64,000 nt of DNA, taken from assembly GCF_050529585.1 (NCBI RefSeq), contig NZ_CP172882.1, positions 248,001 to 312,000 of the forward strand, in the 5' to 3' direction. The translations under genes and the position numbers were made by a program. The first letter of the stretch is position 1, and each line of letters starts with the position of its first letter. The stretch is from Enterococcus_D sp050529585. Lineage in GTDB: Bacteria > Bacillota > Bacilli > Lactobacillales > Enterococcaceae. Of this stretch, positions 49,966 to 59,128 are shown one piece after another. Below the pieces are notes generated by a model. The model was given only the letters and a program-made list of their open reading frames with translations, did no database searches and was not told where the DNA came from.

Positions 49966-52501
49966 AAACACTCCCATGATGGAACAGTATCTAAGCATCA
50001 AGGCACAATACCAAGATGCTTTTTTGTTCTATCGTTTAGGAGATTTCTATGAACTATTCAATGAAGACGCCATTAAAGCCGCGCAAATATTAGAATTGAC
50101 TTTGACTAGCCGCAACAAGAATGCGGATGATCCGATTCCGATGTGTGGTGTGCCTTATCATGCTGCAAGCAATTATATTGATACACTGATCGAACAAGGC
50201 TACAAAGTAGCTATCTGCGAGCAAGTCGAGGACCCCAAAACGACTAAGGGAATGGTCAAAAGAGAAGTCGTTCAATTGATCACACCGGGAACGGTCATGG
50301 ACAGCAAAGGGTTGGCGGCGAAAGAAAATAATTTCTTAACAGCGGTCGCTCAAATAGATAACCACTTTGCTTTTGCCTATGTCGATCTGAGTACAGGAGA
50401 ACTAAAAGCCACTGTCTTGGCAGATGAAGAGGCTGTTCTCAATGAAGCTGCAGCTTTACAAACCAAAGAAGTGGTCTTATGCAGTGAGATTCCAGAGACT
50501 TTGCGCACGTTATTGAAGTCGCGCTTAGAAGTCGTTTTTTCTACGCAAGATATCAATGAAGACAATGCGGAGTTTCAATTTTTGACCAGTCATTTGACTG
50601 ACCCTGCCGCAAAAGAAGTGACTGGCAAGTTGTTGAGTTATTTGTCGGTGACCCAAAAGCGCAGTTTGGCGCATATTCAACAAGCAGTTGCCTACCAGCC
50701 AGACCATGCCTTGAAAATGGACCATTATTCGAAATTCAATTTAGAATTGAGTCAATCGATTCGTACAGGGAAAAAGCAAGGTACGTTGTTATGGCTGCTA
50801 GATGAAACCAAGACTGCCATGGGCGGGCGTTTATTGAAACAATGGTTAGATCGGCCATTGATCCAACCCAAAAAAATCGTTGCCCGTCAAGAAATGGTCC
50901 AATCTTTATTGGATAGTTTCTTTGAACGAGGAGATTTGCAAGAAGCTTTGACGAAAGTCTATGATATGGAACGCTTAGTTGGCCGGGTCGCTTTTGGGAA
51001 TGTCAATGGACGTGACCTGTTGCAATTGAAATCCTCTTTGATGCAAGTTCCTTTGATTGCCAATTTATTGGAAGGCATCAATCACGGGGTATGGAACGAC
51101 TTGTTGTTGGAACTGACCCCAATGGATGATTTGGTTGCGCTGATCGAAGCGGCGATCGATGAAGATGCCCCATTACAGATCACCGAAGGGAATATCATCA
51201 AAGATGGGTTCCATCAGCAATTAGATGAATACCGTACAGCAATGCGAGATGGCAAACAGTGGCTCGCTGAACTGGAAGTCAAAGAGCGGCAAGCCACAGG
51301 CGTCAAGACGCTGAAAGTTGGCTTCAACCGAGTATTTGGCTACTATATTGAAATCACCAAAGCCAATTTGGTCAATTTAGATACTTCCCGCTACGAGCGG
51401 AAACAAACCTTGGCCAATGCGGAACGATTCATCTCTCCAGAATTGAAACGCTTAGAGACATTGATCTTAGAAGCGGAAGAAAAATCAGTTGATTTAGAAT
51501 ATCGCTTGTTTTTAGAGGTACGAGAAGAAGTCAAAAAAAGTATTGCTCGTTTGCAGACATTAGCCAAAGCTGTCAGCGCAGTGGATGTGCTGCAAAGTTT
51601 TGCGACGATCTCGGAACGTTATCAGTATGTTCGTCCAACGATTGCTAAAAAACGGGCTGTTTCGATCATCGATGGCAGACATCCCGTAGTGGAAAAAGTG
51701 TTGGGTCATCAAGAATATATCCCCAACAGCATCGTGATGCCTGAGGATACAGAAATTTTGCTGATCACAGGGCCGAATATGTCTGGTAAAAGTACGTATA
51801 TGCGTCAATTTGCGTTATTGGTGATCATGGCACAAATCGGTTGTTTTGTCCCGGCACAATCTGCAGAGATGCCGATCTTTGACCGCATCTTTACCCGTAT
51901 TGGTGCTAGTGATGATTTGATTGCCGGCCAAAGTACTTTTATGGTAGAAATGATGGAAGCCAACCAAGCACTGCGTCATGCGACCCCCAATAGCTTGATT
52001 CTCTTTGATGAATTAGGCAGAGGAACTGCAACGTATGATGGAATGGCATTGGCGCAAGCAATCATCGAATATATCCATAAAGAAGTACGGGCCAAAACCT
52101 TGTTTTCTACCCATTACCATGAATTGACCGTGCTGGATGAAGAACTGGACAAGTTACGCAATATTCATGTTGGAGCCGTTGAAAAAGAAGGAGAAGTCGT
52201 TTTCTTGCACAAGATGATGGAAGGGCCAGCAGACAAAAGCTATGGGATTCACGTAGCCAAAATCGCTGGATTGCCAAGTCCATTGCTGCAAAGAGCTGCA
52301 ACGATATTGAAGGCACTAGAAGAGCATGAACCAACAGTTCAACAAAAGCCGCAGATTGAAGAAAATCAACAACTGTCTTTATTTAGTGAAATCTCGACAG
52401 AAGAAATCGGGGTCATCGACCAACTGAAAAAATTAAATTTACTAGAAATGACCCCAATGGACGCGTTGAATACACTGTACGCATTGCAAAAACGAATCTA
52501 G
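49949..52501 (+). CDS. mutS: DNA mismatch repair protein MutS
   Basis: Encodes 850 residues. The mismatch-recognition motif YLSIKAQYQDAFLFYRLGDFYELFNEDA (Phe and Glu wedge) is near residue 36. Walker A is GPNMSGKST near residue 611, Walker B is LILFDELGRGTATYDG, and the helix-turn-helix is at the end. QLSLF near residue 806 fits a sliding-clamp contact motif. AGGAGGAG precedes ATG 49949. It is followed by mutL, its partner, after 16 bases. Confidence 0.97.
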   Translation: MPQKTKNTPMMEQYLSIKAQYQDAFLFYRLGDFYELFNEDAIKAAQILELTLTSRNKNADDPIPMCGVPYHAASNYIDTLIEQGYKVAICEQVEDPKTTKGMVKREVVQLITPGTVMDSKGLAAKENNFLTAVAQIDNHFAFAYVDLSTGELKATVLADEEAVLNEAAALQTKEVVLCSEIPETLRTLLKSRLEVVFSTQDINEDNAEFQFLTSHLTDPAAKEVTGKLLSYLSVTQKRSLAHIQQAVAYQPDHALKMDHYSKFNLELSQSIRTGKKQGTLLWLLDETKTAMGGRLLKQWLDRPLIQPKKIVARQEMVQSLLDSFFERGDLQEALTKVYDMERLVGRVAFGNVNGRDLLQLKSSLMQVPLIANLLEGINHGVWNDLLLELTPMDDLVALIEAAIDEDAPLQITEGNIIKDGFHQQLDEYRTAMRDGKQWLAELEVKERQATGVKTLKVGFNRVFGYYIEITKANLVNLDTSRYERKQTLANAERFISPELKRLETLILEAEEKSVDLEYRLFLEVREEVKKSIARLQTLAKAVSAVDVLQSFATISERYQYVRPTIAKKRAVSIIDGRHPVVEKVLGHQEYIPNSIVMPEDTEILLITGPNMSGKSTYMRQFALLVIMAQIGCFVPAQSAEMPIFDRIFTRIGASDDLIAGQSTFMVEMMEANQALRHATPNSLILFDELGRGTATYDGMALAQAIIEYIHKEVRAKTLFSTHYHELTVLDEELDKLRNIHVGAVEKEGEVVFLHKMMEGPADKSYGIHVAKIAGLPSPLLQRAATILKALEEHEPTVQQKPQIEENQQLSLFSEISTEEIGVIDQLKKLNLLEMTPMDALNTLYALQKRI

Positions 52502-52517
52502 AAAGAAGGGTCAGCAG

Positions 52518-54614
52518 ATGGGAAAAATCCAAGAATTATCCGAACGTCTTGCCAACCAGATCGCTGCCGGTGAAGTGGTTGAACGCCCTGCCTCGGTGGT
52601 CAAAGAATTGGTTGAGAATGCTGTCGATGCAGGCAGCACACAGATCGATATTTTTATCGAAGAAGCTGGGTTGCGAAAGATCCAAGTGATCGATAATGGA
52701 GAAGGCATTGCCGAAGAAGATGTGCTGACAGCCTTCAAGCGGCATGCTACCAGCAAGATTCACAACCGGGATGATCTGTTTCGCATTCGGACGCTGGGGT
52801 TTCGTGGTGAAGCCTTACCGAGTATTGCCTCTGTTTCTGTATTGCGCATCGAAACGGCGGTTAAAGGGGCAGAGCAAGGAACCTACGTCCGTTTAAAAGG
52901 TGGCGCTGTTGAGGAACACAAACCAGCCAATTTGCGCCAAGGCACGAAAATCACTGTCGAGAACTTGTTTTTCAATACACCGGCGCGCCTTAAGTATGTC
53001 AAAACGCTGCAAACGGAGTTGGCGAATATTGGCGATATCGTCAATCGAATGGCCCTAAGTCACCCAGAAATTGCGTTTCGCCTTGTCCATGAAGGCAATC
53101 CAATGCTGCGAACTGCAGGCAATGGCATCTTAAAGCAAACGATCGCCGGCATTTATGGGGTAGAGACTGCGAAGAAAATGGTGGCCATCGATACGTCTGA
53201 TTTAGATTTTAAAGTTACAGGATTTGTTTCATTGCCAGAGGTGACACGGGCAAGCAGGAATTATTTGTCCACGATCATCAATGGCCGCTACATTCGTAAT
53301 TTCGCCTTGAATAAATCCATTGTTGCGGGCTATGGGTCCAAACTGATGGTCGGGCGTTTTCCTATTGCGGTCTTAGAAATTCAAATGGATCCTTTGTTGG
53401 TAGATGTCAATGTTCATCCAACCAAGCAAGAAGTGCGTCTGTCTAAAGAAGCTGAATTGACAAAATTGATCAGTATGGCCATCAATGAAGCATTGCGAGA
53501 AATCAATTTGATTCCCAATGCTGCCGACAATCTGCGCTTTAAAAAGAAGGTCAAAGACCAACCACACGTCGAGCAGATGGGATTGGCATTGGAAAACCCC
53601 CAAGAAACCGCCGGATTGCACTTTAATAGGCAAACAGGAAAGTTCGAACTGAATCAGACTTATCAACAGACTGTGGATAAGTCTGTGGAAAAACCTGTGG
53701 AGGAAGGTGGAAAACTTACAGAAGCAGAAACGAAAATCGATGAAAGTATCGTGGAAAGTCCAGAAGCTTTCACGAATTTAGCAGCGTCTTTACCGAATAA
53801 ATCAATCAAACCAGTATCCATTGAAGAGTCTTTTCCTACGGATCCTAACGCAACGCTAACAAATGAGGCGCAAATAAGTGGGGCGGAGGAAGCAAAGAGC
53901 GAGGCAGACGCGATCAAGCACTTGCATCCAGAAATCCATGGCAAGGATAAAAACTACTTGAAGACCGTTGATCGTTTATTGGAAGAAACACCAACCAAAG
54001 AACGTTTTCCGCAGTTGGCTTATTTCGGCCAAATGCATGGTACCTATCTATTTGCCCAAAGTGAGGAAGGGCTGTATATCGTGGACCAACATGCCGCGCA
54101 GGAACGGATCAAGTATGAATATTTTCGTGAAAAAATCGGGGATGTAACCAATGATTTGCAAGAATTGCTGGTACCGATCGTCTTGGATTATCCCAATAGT
54201 GATGCGTTGCAGATACAAGAAAAGAGCGAACAATTGGCAGAAGTTGGCATTCATTTAGAGCCGTTTGGTGCCAATAGCTTTATTTTGCGGGCGCATCCCA
54301 CTTGGTACCCAAGTGGAGAGGAAGAATCGATCGTACGGGAAATGATCGATATGCTTTTGACGACTGGAAGTGTCAGCGTCAAAAAGTTTCGTGAAGCGGT
54401 AGCCATTATGATGAGTTGTAAACGATCGATCAAAGCCAATCACTATCTGAATGAAGCCCAAGCGCGGACTTTATTGATCGACTTGGCGCAATGTGAAAAT
54501 CCTTTTAACTGTCCCCATGGCCGCCCTGTGTTGATCCATTTTACCAATAGTGATATGGAACGGATGTTCAAACGTATTCAAGACCCTCACGGATCAAGGA
54601 GTTCGATCGAATGA
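52518..54614 (+). CDS. mutL: DNA mismatch repair protein MutL, endonuclease type
   Basis: Encodes 698 residues. The N-terminal GHKL ATPase has VVKELVENAVDAGS, DNGEGI and TLGFRGEALPS. A long acidic low-complexity linker follows around residues 360-480. The C-terminal domain has DQHAAQERIKYE (the metal-binding endonuclease motif), QELLVP (a clamp contact), SCKRSIKAN and CPHGRP. It is therefore a nicking MutL, as in organisms without MutH. Its stop overlaps the maf start (ATGA). Confidence 0.96.
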   Translation: MGKIQELSERLANQIAAGEVVERPASVVKELVENAVDAGSTQIDIFIEEAGLRKIQVIDNGEGIAEEDVLTAFKRHATSKIHNRDDLFRIRTLGFRGEALPSIASVSVLRIETAVKGAEQGTYVRLKGGAVEEHKPANLRQGTKITVENLFFNTPARLKYVKTLQTELANIGDIVNRMALSHPEIAFRLVHEGNPMLRTAGNGILKQTIAGIYGVETAKKMVAIDTSDLDFKVTGFVSLPEVTRASRNYLSTIINGRYIRNFALNKSIVAGYGSKLMVGRFPIAVLEIQMDPLLVDVNVHPTKQEVRLSKEAELTKLISMAINEALREINLIPNAADNLRFKKKVKDQPHVEQMGLALENPQETAGLHFNRQTGKFELNQTYQQTVDKSVEKPVEEGGKLTEAETKIDESIVESPEAFTNLAASLPNKSIKPVSIEESFPTDPNATLTNEAQISGAEEAKSEADAIKHLHPEIHGKDKNYLKTVDRLLEETPTKERFPQLAYFGQMHGTYLFAQSEEGLYIVDQHAAQERIKYEYFREKIGDVTNDLQELLVPIVLDYPNSDALQIQEKSEQLAEVGIHLEPFGANSFILRAHPTWYPSGEEESIVREMIDMLLTTGSVSVKKFREAVAIMMSCKRSIKANHYLNEAQARTLLIDLAQCENPFNCPHGRPVLIHFTNSDMERMFKRIQDPHGSRSSIE

Positions 54615-55177
54615 TTATTTTAGCGTCACAATCACCTAGAAGAAAAGCGCTGTTGGCAGAATTGGTGCCCAGATTTACAATCCAACCAGCAGATATTGAT
54701 GAAAGTGTTCATTTGGGAGAGACAGCGATTCCTTATGTCAAACGAATGGCAGCTGAAAAAGCCGCTGTAGTGGCGACAAACTATCCCGATGATGTGGTGA
54801 TCGCTTGCGATACAACGGTCGCGATCGATGGTGAGATTTTGGGCAAACCAATAGACCGTCAAGATGCGTATCGCATGCTGCGTTTAATGAGTGGTAGAAA
54901 GCACTGGGTCCACACGGCCGTCTATTTGCAAAAAGGTGACCATCAGGAAACAGCCGTTGTTTCTGCTGAAGTACTATTCAGTCCGCTAACAGAAGCCGTG
55001 ATCCAACACTATCTTGATTTAAATGAATACCAAGATAAGGCTGGTGGGTATGGTATTCAAGGAGCAGCGAAAGTTTTTGTTGAAGCAATTCAAGGTGACT
55101 TTTATACCATTGTTGGTTTTCCAGTCAATACGGTCAATCGATTGTTGGCAGAATTTCCTGAGGAGGCCATAAAATGA
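54611..55177 (+). CDS. maf: Maf-family nucleotide pyrophosphatase
   Basis: Encodes 188 residues. The opening IILASQSPRRKALLAEL and later VIACDTTVAIDGEILGKP, MLRLMSGRKHWVHTAV and YQDKAGGYGIQGAA are the Maf/YhdE motifs. These enzymes remove modified or canonical NTPs (for example dTTP or UTP) from the pool. It is coupled to mutL by a 4-base overlap and to the next gene in the same way. The mutS-mutL-maf grouping suggests joint expression of genome-care functions. Confidence 0.93.
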   Translation: MIILASQSPRRKALLAELVPRFTIQPADIDESVHLGETAIPYVKRMAAEKAAVVATNYPDDVVIACDTTVAIDGEILGKPIDRQDAYRMLRLMSGRKHWVHTAVYLQKGDHQETAVVSAEVLFSPLTEAVIQHYLDLNEYQDKAGGYGIQGAAKVFVEAIQGDFYTIVGFPVNTVNRLLAEFPEEAIK

Positions 55178-55566
55178 AGGCAAAAGGGAGTTGTTTATGC
55201 GGCAAAATACAGATTACGATCAAAGAAATCGATGCGCATATCACGGTCTGTCATTGCCAAATGTGCCAAAAGTTTCATGGTGGTCCAATGATCGCATTGG
55301 CACCTTGTCGACGTGACCAAGTTGTATTCGAGGACGAACAGATGCGGTGGTATGCGTCTTCTGCTTGGGCGCAAAGAGGTTTTTGCGGTCAATGTGGGTC
55401 GAGTATCTGCTATTTTGCTAAAGAAACGAATCACTATTATTTTGCAGCAGGCTTATTTCCAGACTTATCTGAGGCAAAATTAACGGAAGAAATCTTTACT
55501 AAGGATCAGCCTTCTTACCTGCATTTTGCTGAACAGACGATTCGTTGGCCAGGATTAGCTGAGTGA
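55174..55566 (+). CDS. GFA/CENP-V family zinc-binding protein
   Basis: Encodes 130 residues. Zinc ligands are in GSCLCGKIQI, CHCQMCQKFHG and FCGQCGSSICYF, the standard GFA arrangement. The family name comes from glutathione-dependent formaldehyde activation, but most members have no proven activity. The presence of gshF in this genome makes a glutathione adduct role possible. It overlaps maf by four bases. Confidence 0.9.
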   Translation: MKAKGSCLCGKIQITIKEIDAHITVCHCQMCQKFHGGPMIALAPCRRDQVVFEDEQMRWYASSAWAQRGFCGQCGSSICYFAKETNHYYFAAGLFPDLSEAKLTEEIFTKDQPSYLHFAEQTIRWPGLAE

Positions 55567-55652
55567 GTATAAGCATGTCAGTTTACAATCCTATCAAAAA
55601 GAGGCAGAATGAATGCAACAGGATGAGTCAAAAACTGAAAGCAGGTGACATC

Positions 55653-56090
55653 ATGACAAAAGAAAATAAAGAAGCATTGAAAGAAACCCTTTCACCGATC
55701 GAATATGCTGTCACGCAAGAAAATGCGACAGAACGCCCCTTTACCGGTGAATACGATGACTTCTATGAAAAAGGCATCTATGTGGACATCATCAGCGGCG
55801 ATCCTTTGTTTGCATCAACAGATAAGTTTGATGCAGGCTGCGGTTGGCCATCTTTCTCTAAACCAATCAGTCGACAAGATATTCAAGAGAAAGCGGACTT
55901 CTCTCACGGTATGCATCGAGTAGAAGTGCGCAGCAAAGAAGCAGATTCCCATTTGGGCCATGTTTTTTCAGATGGGCCGCAAGATAAAGGTGGTTTGCGC
56001 TATTGCATCAATTCCGCAGCACTCAAATTCATTCCGTTAGCAGAAATGGATGAAAAAGGCTACGGTGAATACAAATCGGTTGTAGAGTAG
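55653..56090 (+). CDS. msrB: Peptide methionine-R-sulfoxide reductase MsrB
   Basis: Encodes 145 residues from ATG 55653. It reduces methionine-R-sulfoxide in proteins. Motifs are LSPIEYAVTQENATERPFTGEY, DAGCGWPSF, VRSKEADSHLGHVFSDGP and RYCINSAALKF, with the catalytic Cys in RYCIN. The structural zinc CxxC pairs are missing, as in many Gram-positive MsrB. An in-frame ATG at 55623 has a weaker ribosome site and would give 155 residues. No msrA lies beside it. Confidence 0.94.
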   Translation: MTKENKEALKETLSPIEYAVTQENATERPFTGEYDDFYEKGIYVDIISGDPLFASTDKFDAGCGWPSFSKPISRQDIQEKADFSHGMHRVEVRSKEADSHLGHVFSDGPQDKGGLRYCINSAALKFIPLAEMDEKGYGEYKSVVE

Positions 56091-56154
56091 CCCGCCAAAT
56101 AGGAGAATGGGCCACTTGGTGCGTTGTTTTGGCACCGAATGCATCAACACTTTT

Positions 56155-56184
56155 AGGACTGTCTTTGCGGGCAGTCCTTTTTTT
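56155..56184 (+). terminator. Terminator after msrB
   Basis: AGGACTGTC pairs, with one G-U pair, to GGCAGTCCT, followed by seven T. It ends the ymdB-to-msrB block. Confidence 0.9.
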
Positions 56185-56197
56185 GCCCTTCAGTCTA

Positions 56198-56206
56198 TGC
56201 TACAAT
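56198..56206 (+). promoter_or_regulatory. Extended -10 promoter for ruvAB
   Basis: TGCTACAAT, an extended -10, lies 31 bases before the ruvA ATG. No clear -35 is visible. Confidence 0.5.
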
Positions 56207-56237
56207 AAAGGGAACGTATGTACAGAAAGGAATGCAC

Positions 56238-56828
56238 ATGTACGAATATATTAAAGGCAAAGTAACGGATATTTTCCCAGCATATATCGTAGTTGAAACT
56301 CATGGAATCGGCTATCAGATCGCTTTTGGGAATCCTTATTCTTTTAGTGGTAAACTTAACCAAGAAGTCAAAATCTATCTGCATCAAGTTATCCGAGAAG
56401 ATGCCCATAGTCTGTATGGCTTTTCAACGATTGAAGGCAAGCAACTGTTTCTTAAATTGATCAGCGTTTCCGGCATTGGTCCTAAAAGCGCATTAGCGAT
56501 CATGGCCAATGATGACCATGCTGGCTTGATCACGGCTGTTGAAAATGAAGATGTCACTTACCTGACCAAGTTTCCCGGTGTTGGTAAGAAAACAGCCCAG
56601 CAAATGGTCCTTGACTTGAAAGGCAAATTAGCAGAACTTGTGGGAGAAGCAGCTATCGTGCCGGTGACGGTCGCAACGACGGCATTGGAAGAAGCGCTGG
56701 AAGCCTTGAAGGCATTAGGGTATAGTGACAAAGAAATCAAAAAAGTCGAGAAACAGTTGTCAACCAATACGACGAAGTCCACAGATGAATATTTGCGGGA
56801 AGCTCTTCGTTTAATGATGAAAAAATAG
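56238..56828 (+). CDS. ruvA: Holliday junction branch migration protein RuvA
   Basis: Encodes 196 residues. Family parts are the OB-fold start MYEYIKGKVTDIFPAYIVVE, the two helix-hairpin-helix motifs (LKLISVSGIGPKSALAIM and LTKFPGVGKKTAQQMVLDL), and the C-terminal domain III that contacts RuvB. I chose ATG 56238, 6 bases after AAAGGA. ATG 56232 touches that site. ruvB follows after 12 bases. Confidence 0.96.
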   Translation: MYEYIKGKVTDIFPAYIVVETHGIGYQIAFGNPYSFSGKLNQEVKIYLHQVIREDAHSLYGFSTIEGKQLFLKLISVSGIGPKSALAIMANDDHAGLITAVENEDVTYLTKFPGVGKKTAQQMVLDLKGKLAELVGEAAIVPVTVATTALEEALEALKALGYSDKEIKKVEKQLSTNTTKSTDEYLREALRLMMKK

Positions 56829-56840
56829 GGAGGGATCAGT

Positions 56841-57845
56841 GTGACAGAGGAACGGATCGTTTCACCAGAGTCCAATGAACAAGAAGAAATCATCGAAAAA
56901 TCACTGCGTCCGCAATCCCTTGCGCAATATATCGGCCAAAATAAAGTCAAACAAGAATTAAGTATTTACATCCAAGCAGCCAGGAATCGGGAAGAAGCAC
57001 TAGATCATGTATTGTTATATGGTCCGCCAGGATTAGGGAAAACCACGATGGCCATGGTGATCGCCAATGAAATGGCTGTACAGATCAAGACCACAAGTGG
57101 GCCAGCCATCGAAAAACCCGGCGATTTGATTGCTGTTCTCAATGAATTGCAACCCGGTGATGTACTGTTTATCGATGAAATCCATCGCCTTCCGCGTGTG
57201 GCGGAAGAGATGTTGTATTCAGCCATGGAAGACTTTTATGTCGATATCATGGTCGGGCAAGGCACAACAGCCCATCCTGTCCACTTTCCCTTGCCCCCCT
57301 TTACTTTGGTGGGGGCGACGACTCGAGCAGGGATGTTGTCTGCGCCGTTGCGGGATCGCTTTGGCATCATATCTCATATGCAATATTATGAAGAAGCTGA
57401 TCTCAAAGAAATCGTGCAGCGAACAGCATCTATTTTTCAAACGGATATTGTTGAAGAAGGGGCCATCGAAATTGCCCGTCGTTCCAGAGGTACCCCACGG
57501 ATCGCCAATCGTTTGCTGAAACGTGTCCGCGATTATGCCCAAGTCCAAGCAGATGGCGTGATTGATCGTATGATCGCTGATCAGGCGTTGCAATTGCTGG
57601 CGGTAGACCACGCTGGTTTAGATTACGTCGATCAGAAATTGATTCGCACGATGATCGAACTGTACCATGGTGGGCCAGTAGGACTTAGTACGATCGCTGT
57701 CAACATTGGCGAAGAAACAGAGACCGTTGAAGATATGTATGAACCCTTCTTGATTCAGAAAGGGTTTCTCAAGCGCACACCCCGTGGCCGAATAGCTACG
57801 CAGTTAGCTTACGACCATTTTGGATACCCATTTAAGGAAGTATAA
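56841..57845 (+). CDS. ruvB: Holliday junction branch migration ATPase RuvB
   Basis: Encodes 334 residues from GTG 56841 behind AGGGAGGGA. It is an AAA+ motor with Walker A LLYGPPGLGKTTMA, Walker B LFIDEIHRL, sensor GATTRAGMLSAPLRDRFG and the arginine region RRSRGTPRIANRLLKRVRDYA. The C-terminal winged helix contains EPFLIQKGFLKRTPRGR. It drives branch migration together with RuvA. A terminator follows at once. Confidence 0.97.
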   Translation: MTEERIVSPESNEQEEIIEKSLRPQSLAQYIGQNKVKQELSIYIQAARNREEALDHVLLYGPPGLGKTTMAMVIANEMAVQIKTTSGPAIEKPGDLIAVLNELQPGDVLFIDEIHRLPRVAEEMLYSAMEDFYVDIMVGQGTTAHPVHFPLPPFTLVGATTRAGMLSAPLRDRFGIISHMQYYEEADLKEIVQRTASIFQTDIVEEGAIEIARRSRGTPRIANRLLKRVRDYAQVQADGVIDRMIADQALQLLAVDHAGLDYVDQKLIRTMIELYHGGPVGLSTIAVNIGEETETVEDMYEPFLIQKGFLKRTPRGRIATQLAYDHFGYPFKEV

Positions 57846-57858
57846 CAACCATAGTATA

Positions 57859-57889
57859 GAAAAAAGCATGCCGAATGGTATGCTTTTTT
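57859..57889 (+). terminator. Terminator after ruvB
   Basis: AAAAAGCATGCC pairs with GGTATGCTTTTT around a GAAT loop. Confidence 0.92.
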
Positions 57890-57898
57890 ATGTTAAGT

Positions 57899-57908
57899 GA
57901 AACGTTTC
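57899..57908. promoter_or_regulatory. Distal GAAACGTTTC operator
   Basis: A perfect 10-base palindrome identical to the one at 58145. It lies 246 bases upstream of it, in an otherwise featureless AT-rich stretch (57909-58106). It resembles LacI-family operators with a central CG. It does not fit the CcpA cre spacing. Confidence 0.5.
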
Positions 57909-58106
57909 TCCTTGTTTTCTTTAAAGTAAGTTTCGAGATAAATCTTATTAGATATAGTATTTCAGTTCTTTTTGCTTTTGAATAAGCGGATTTTTTTGAA
58001 GATACACTGATATGTCAGTCTTTCCATTGTGAAAAAAGATACTTGTCTAAAAAAAACATCTATCAAAAAAGGACATAAAAAAAATGCGAAAAAGATTTGA
58101 AAAGGC

Positions 58107-58135
58107 TTGCATTTTTGTTTATCAGCACGTATACT
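58107..58135 (+). promoter_or_regulatory. Promoter of the second sugar-import operon
   Basis: TTGCAT (58107-58112), exactly 17 bases, TATACT (58130-58135). The leader is about 60 bases and carries the proximal operator. Confidence 0.75.
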
Positions 58136-58144
58136 CTGTTTGTA

Positions 58145-58154
58145 GAAACGTTTC
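58145..58154. promoter_or_regulatory. Proximal GAAACGTTTC operator
   Basis: The palindrome starts 10 bases after the -10, covering the expected start of transcription. A bound repressor here would block initiation. No regulator gene is adjacent within the window. Confidence 0.65.
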
Positions 58155-58199
58155 ACCAAATGGGAAATGAGTTTTCTCAGGGCAAAAAAGGAAGGGATT

Positions 58200-59117
58200 A
58201 TGGATATGAGTAAATTGCAAAAGATTTATAGCCAGCGGCAGCTGCATTGGATGGTCTTTCCAGGCGTTGCCTTTATGATCGTATTTAACTATATTCCAAT
58301 TTATGGCATTATCATCGCATTCAAAAACTATACAGTGATCGATACGATTTCATCGGCACCTTGGGTTGGTTTAGAGAATTTTCGTATCATTATGAGTGAT
58401 AGTTTTTTCTGGGAAGCAGTGACCAATACACTAGCCATCAGTCTGTTGAAACTAGGGCTAGGCTTTGCGATCCCAATTATTTTAGCCATTATGATTTTTG
58501 AAATGCAAGATGGCCGCTTAAAGAAAATTATTCAAACGGTTTCATATATTCCCCATTTCTTTTCCTGGATCGTATTGGGGGGGATGATGATTTCGTGGTT
58601 ATCCACCAATGGTTTTATCAATCAAGTGTTGATGTCAGTTGGTTTGATGGACAAAGGTGTCAATCACTTGCTGGATCCTGATAAGTATTGGCTGATAGCC
58701 GTTTTGTCAGATTTATGGAAAGAAGTCGGTTGGGGAACAATCTTGTATTTAGCCGGTATGTCCCGTATCGATCCTACTTTCTATGAGGCAGCTAGAATCG
58801 ATGGCGCCAGCAAGTTGCGGCAGATCCGTTCCATCACCTTGCCGCTATTGACACCAATCATTTCCTTGAATTTGATTTTAAATGTCAGCGGTATCTTGGG
58901 GTCAAACTTGGACCAAACGCTGGTCTTGATGAATTCTCAAAACCAAAACAAATCAGAAGTAATCAACTCTTTCGTTTATAAAATGGGGCTGACGCAAGGT
59001 GATTTCTCTTATGCAACGGCAGTCGGATTAGGGGTAGCCATTATTTCAGTTATTCTTCTGGTGATCACCGATCGGGTAACACGGAAACTGAATAACGGCA
59101 ATTCAGTGATCTTATAG
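58200..59117 (+). CDS. Carbohydrate ABC permease, LplB/YtcP type
   Basis: Encodes 305 residues. I chose ATG 58200 with AAGGAAGGG just upstream. ATG 58206 is nearly as good. It has six membrane segments, with the start LHWMVFPGVAFMIVFNYIPIYGIIIAFKNY typical of LplB-type permeases. The EAA loop is YEAARIDGASKLRQIRSITLPLLTP. It is the first gene of the second sugar operon. These permeases often import complex or modified sugars. Confidence 0.92.
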   Translation: MDMSKLQKIYSQRQLHWMVFPGVAFMIVFNYIPIYGIIIAFKNYTVIDTISSAPWVGLENFRIIMSDSFFWEAVTNTLAISLLKLGLGFAIPIILAIMIFEMQDGRLKKIIQTVSYIPHFFSWIVLGGMMISWLSTNGFINQVLMSVGLMDKGVNHLLDPDKYWLIAVLSDLWKEVGWGTILYLAGMSRIDPTFYEAARIDGASKLRQIRSITLPLLTPIISLNLILNVSGILGSNLDQTLVLMNSQNQNKSEVINSFVYKMGLTQGDFSYATAVGLGVAIISVILLVITDRVTRKLNNGNSVIL

Positions 59118-59128
59118 GAGGAAAAAAG

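Noticed and set aside
53672..53704. A replication origin at the DnaA-box-like repeats
   Set aside because: It lies inside mutL, lacks dnaA/dnaN and an AT-rich unwinding region, and single TGTGGATAA strings also occur elsewhere, for example at 24800.
57899..58154. CcpA cre sites at GAAACGTTTC
   Set aside because: The half-site spacing is two bases shorter than the cre consensus TGNAANCGNTNNCA, so I call them generic LacI-type operators.
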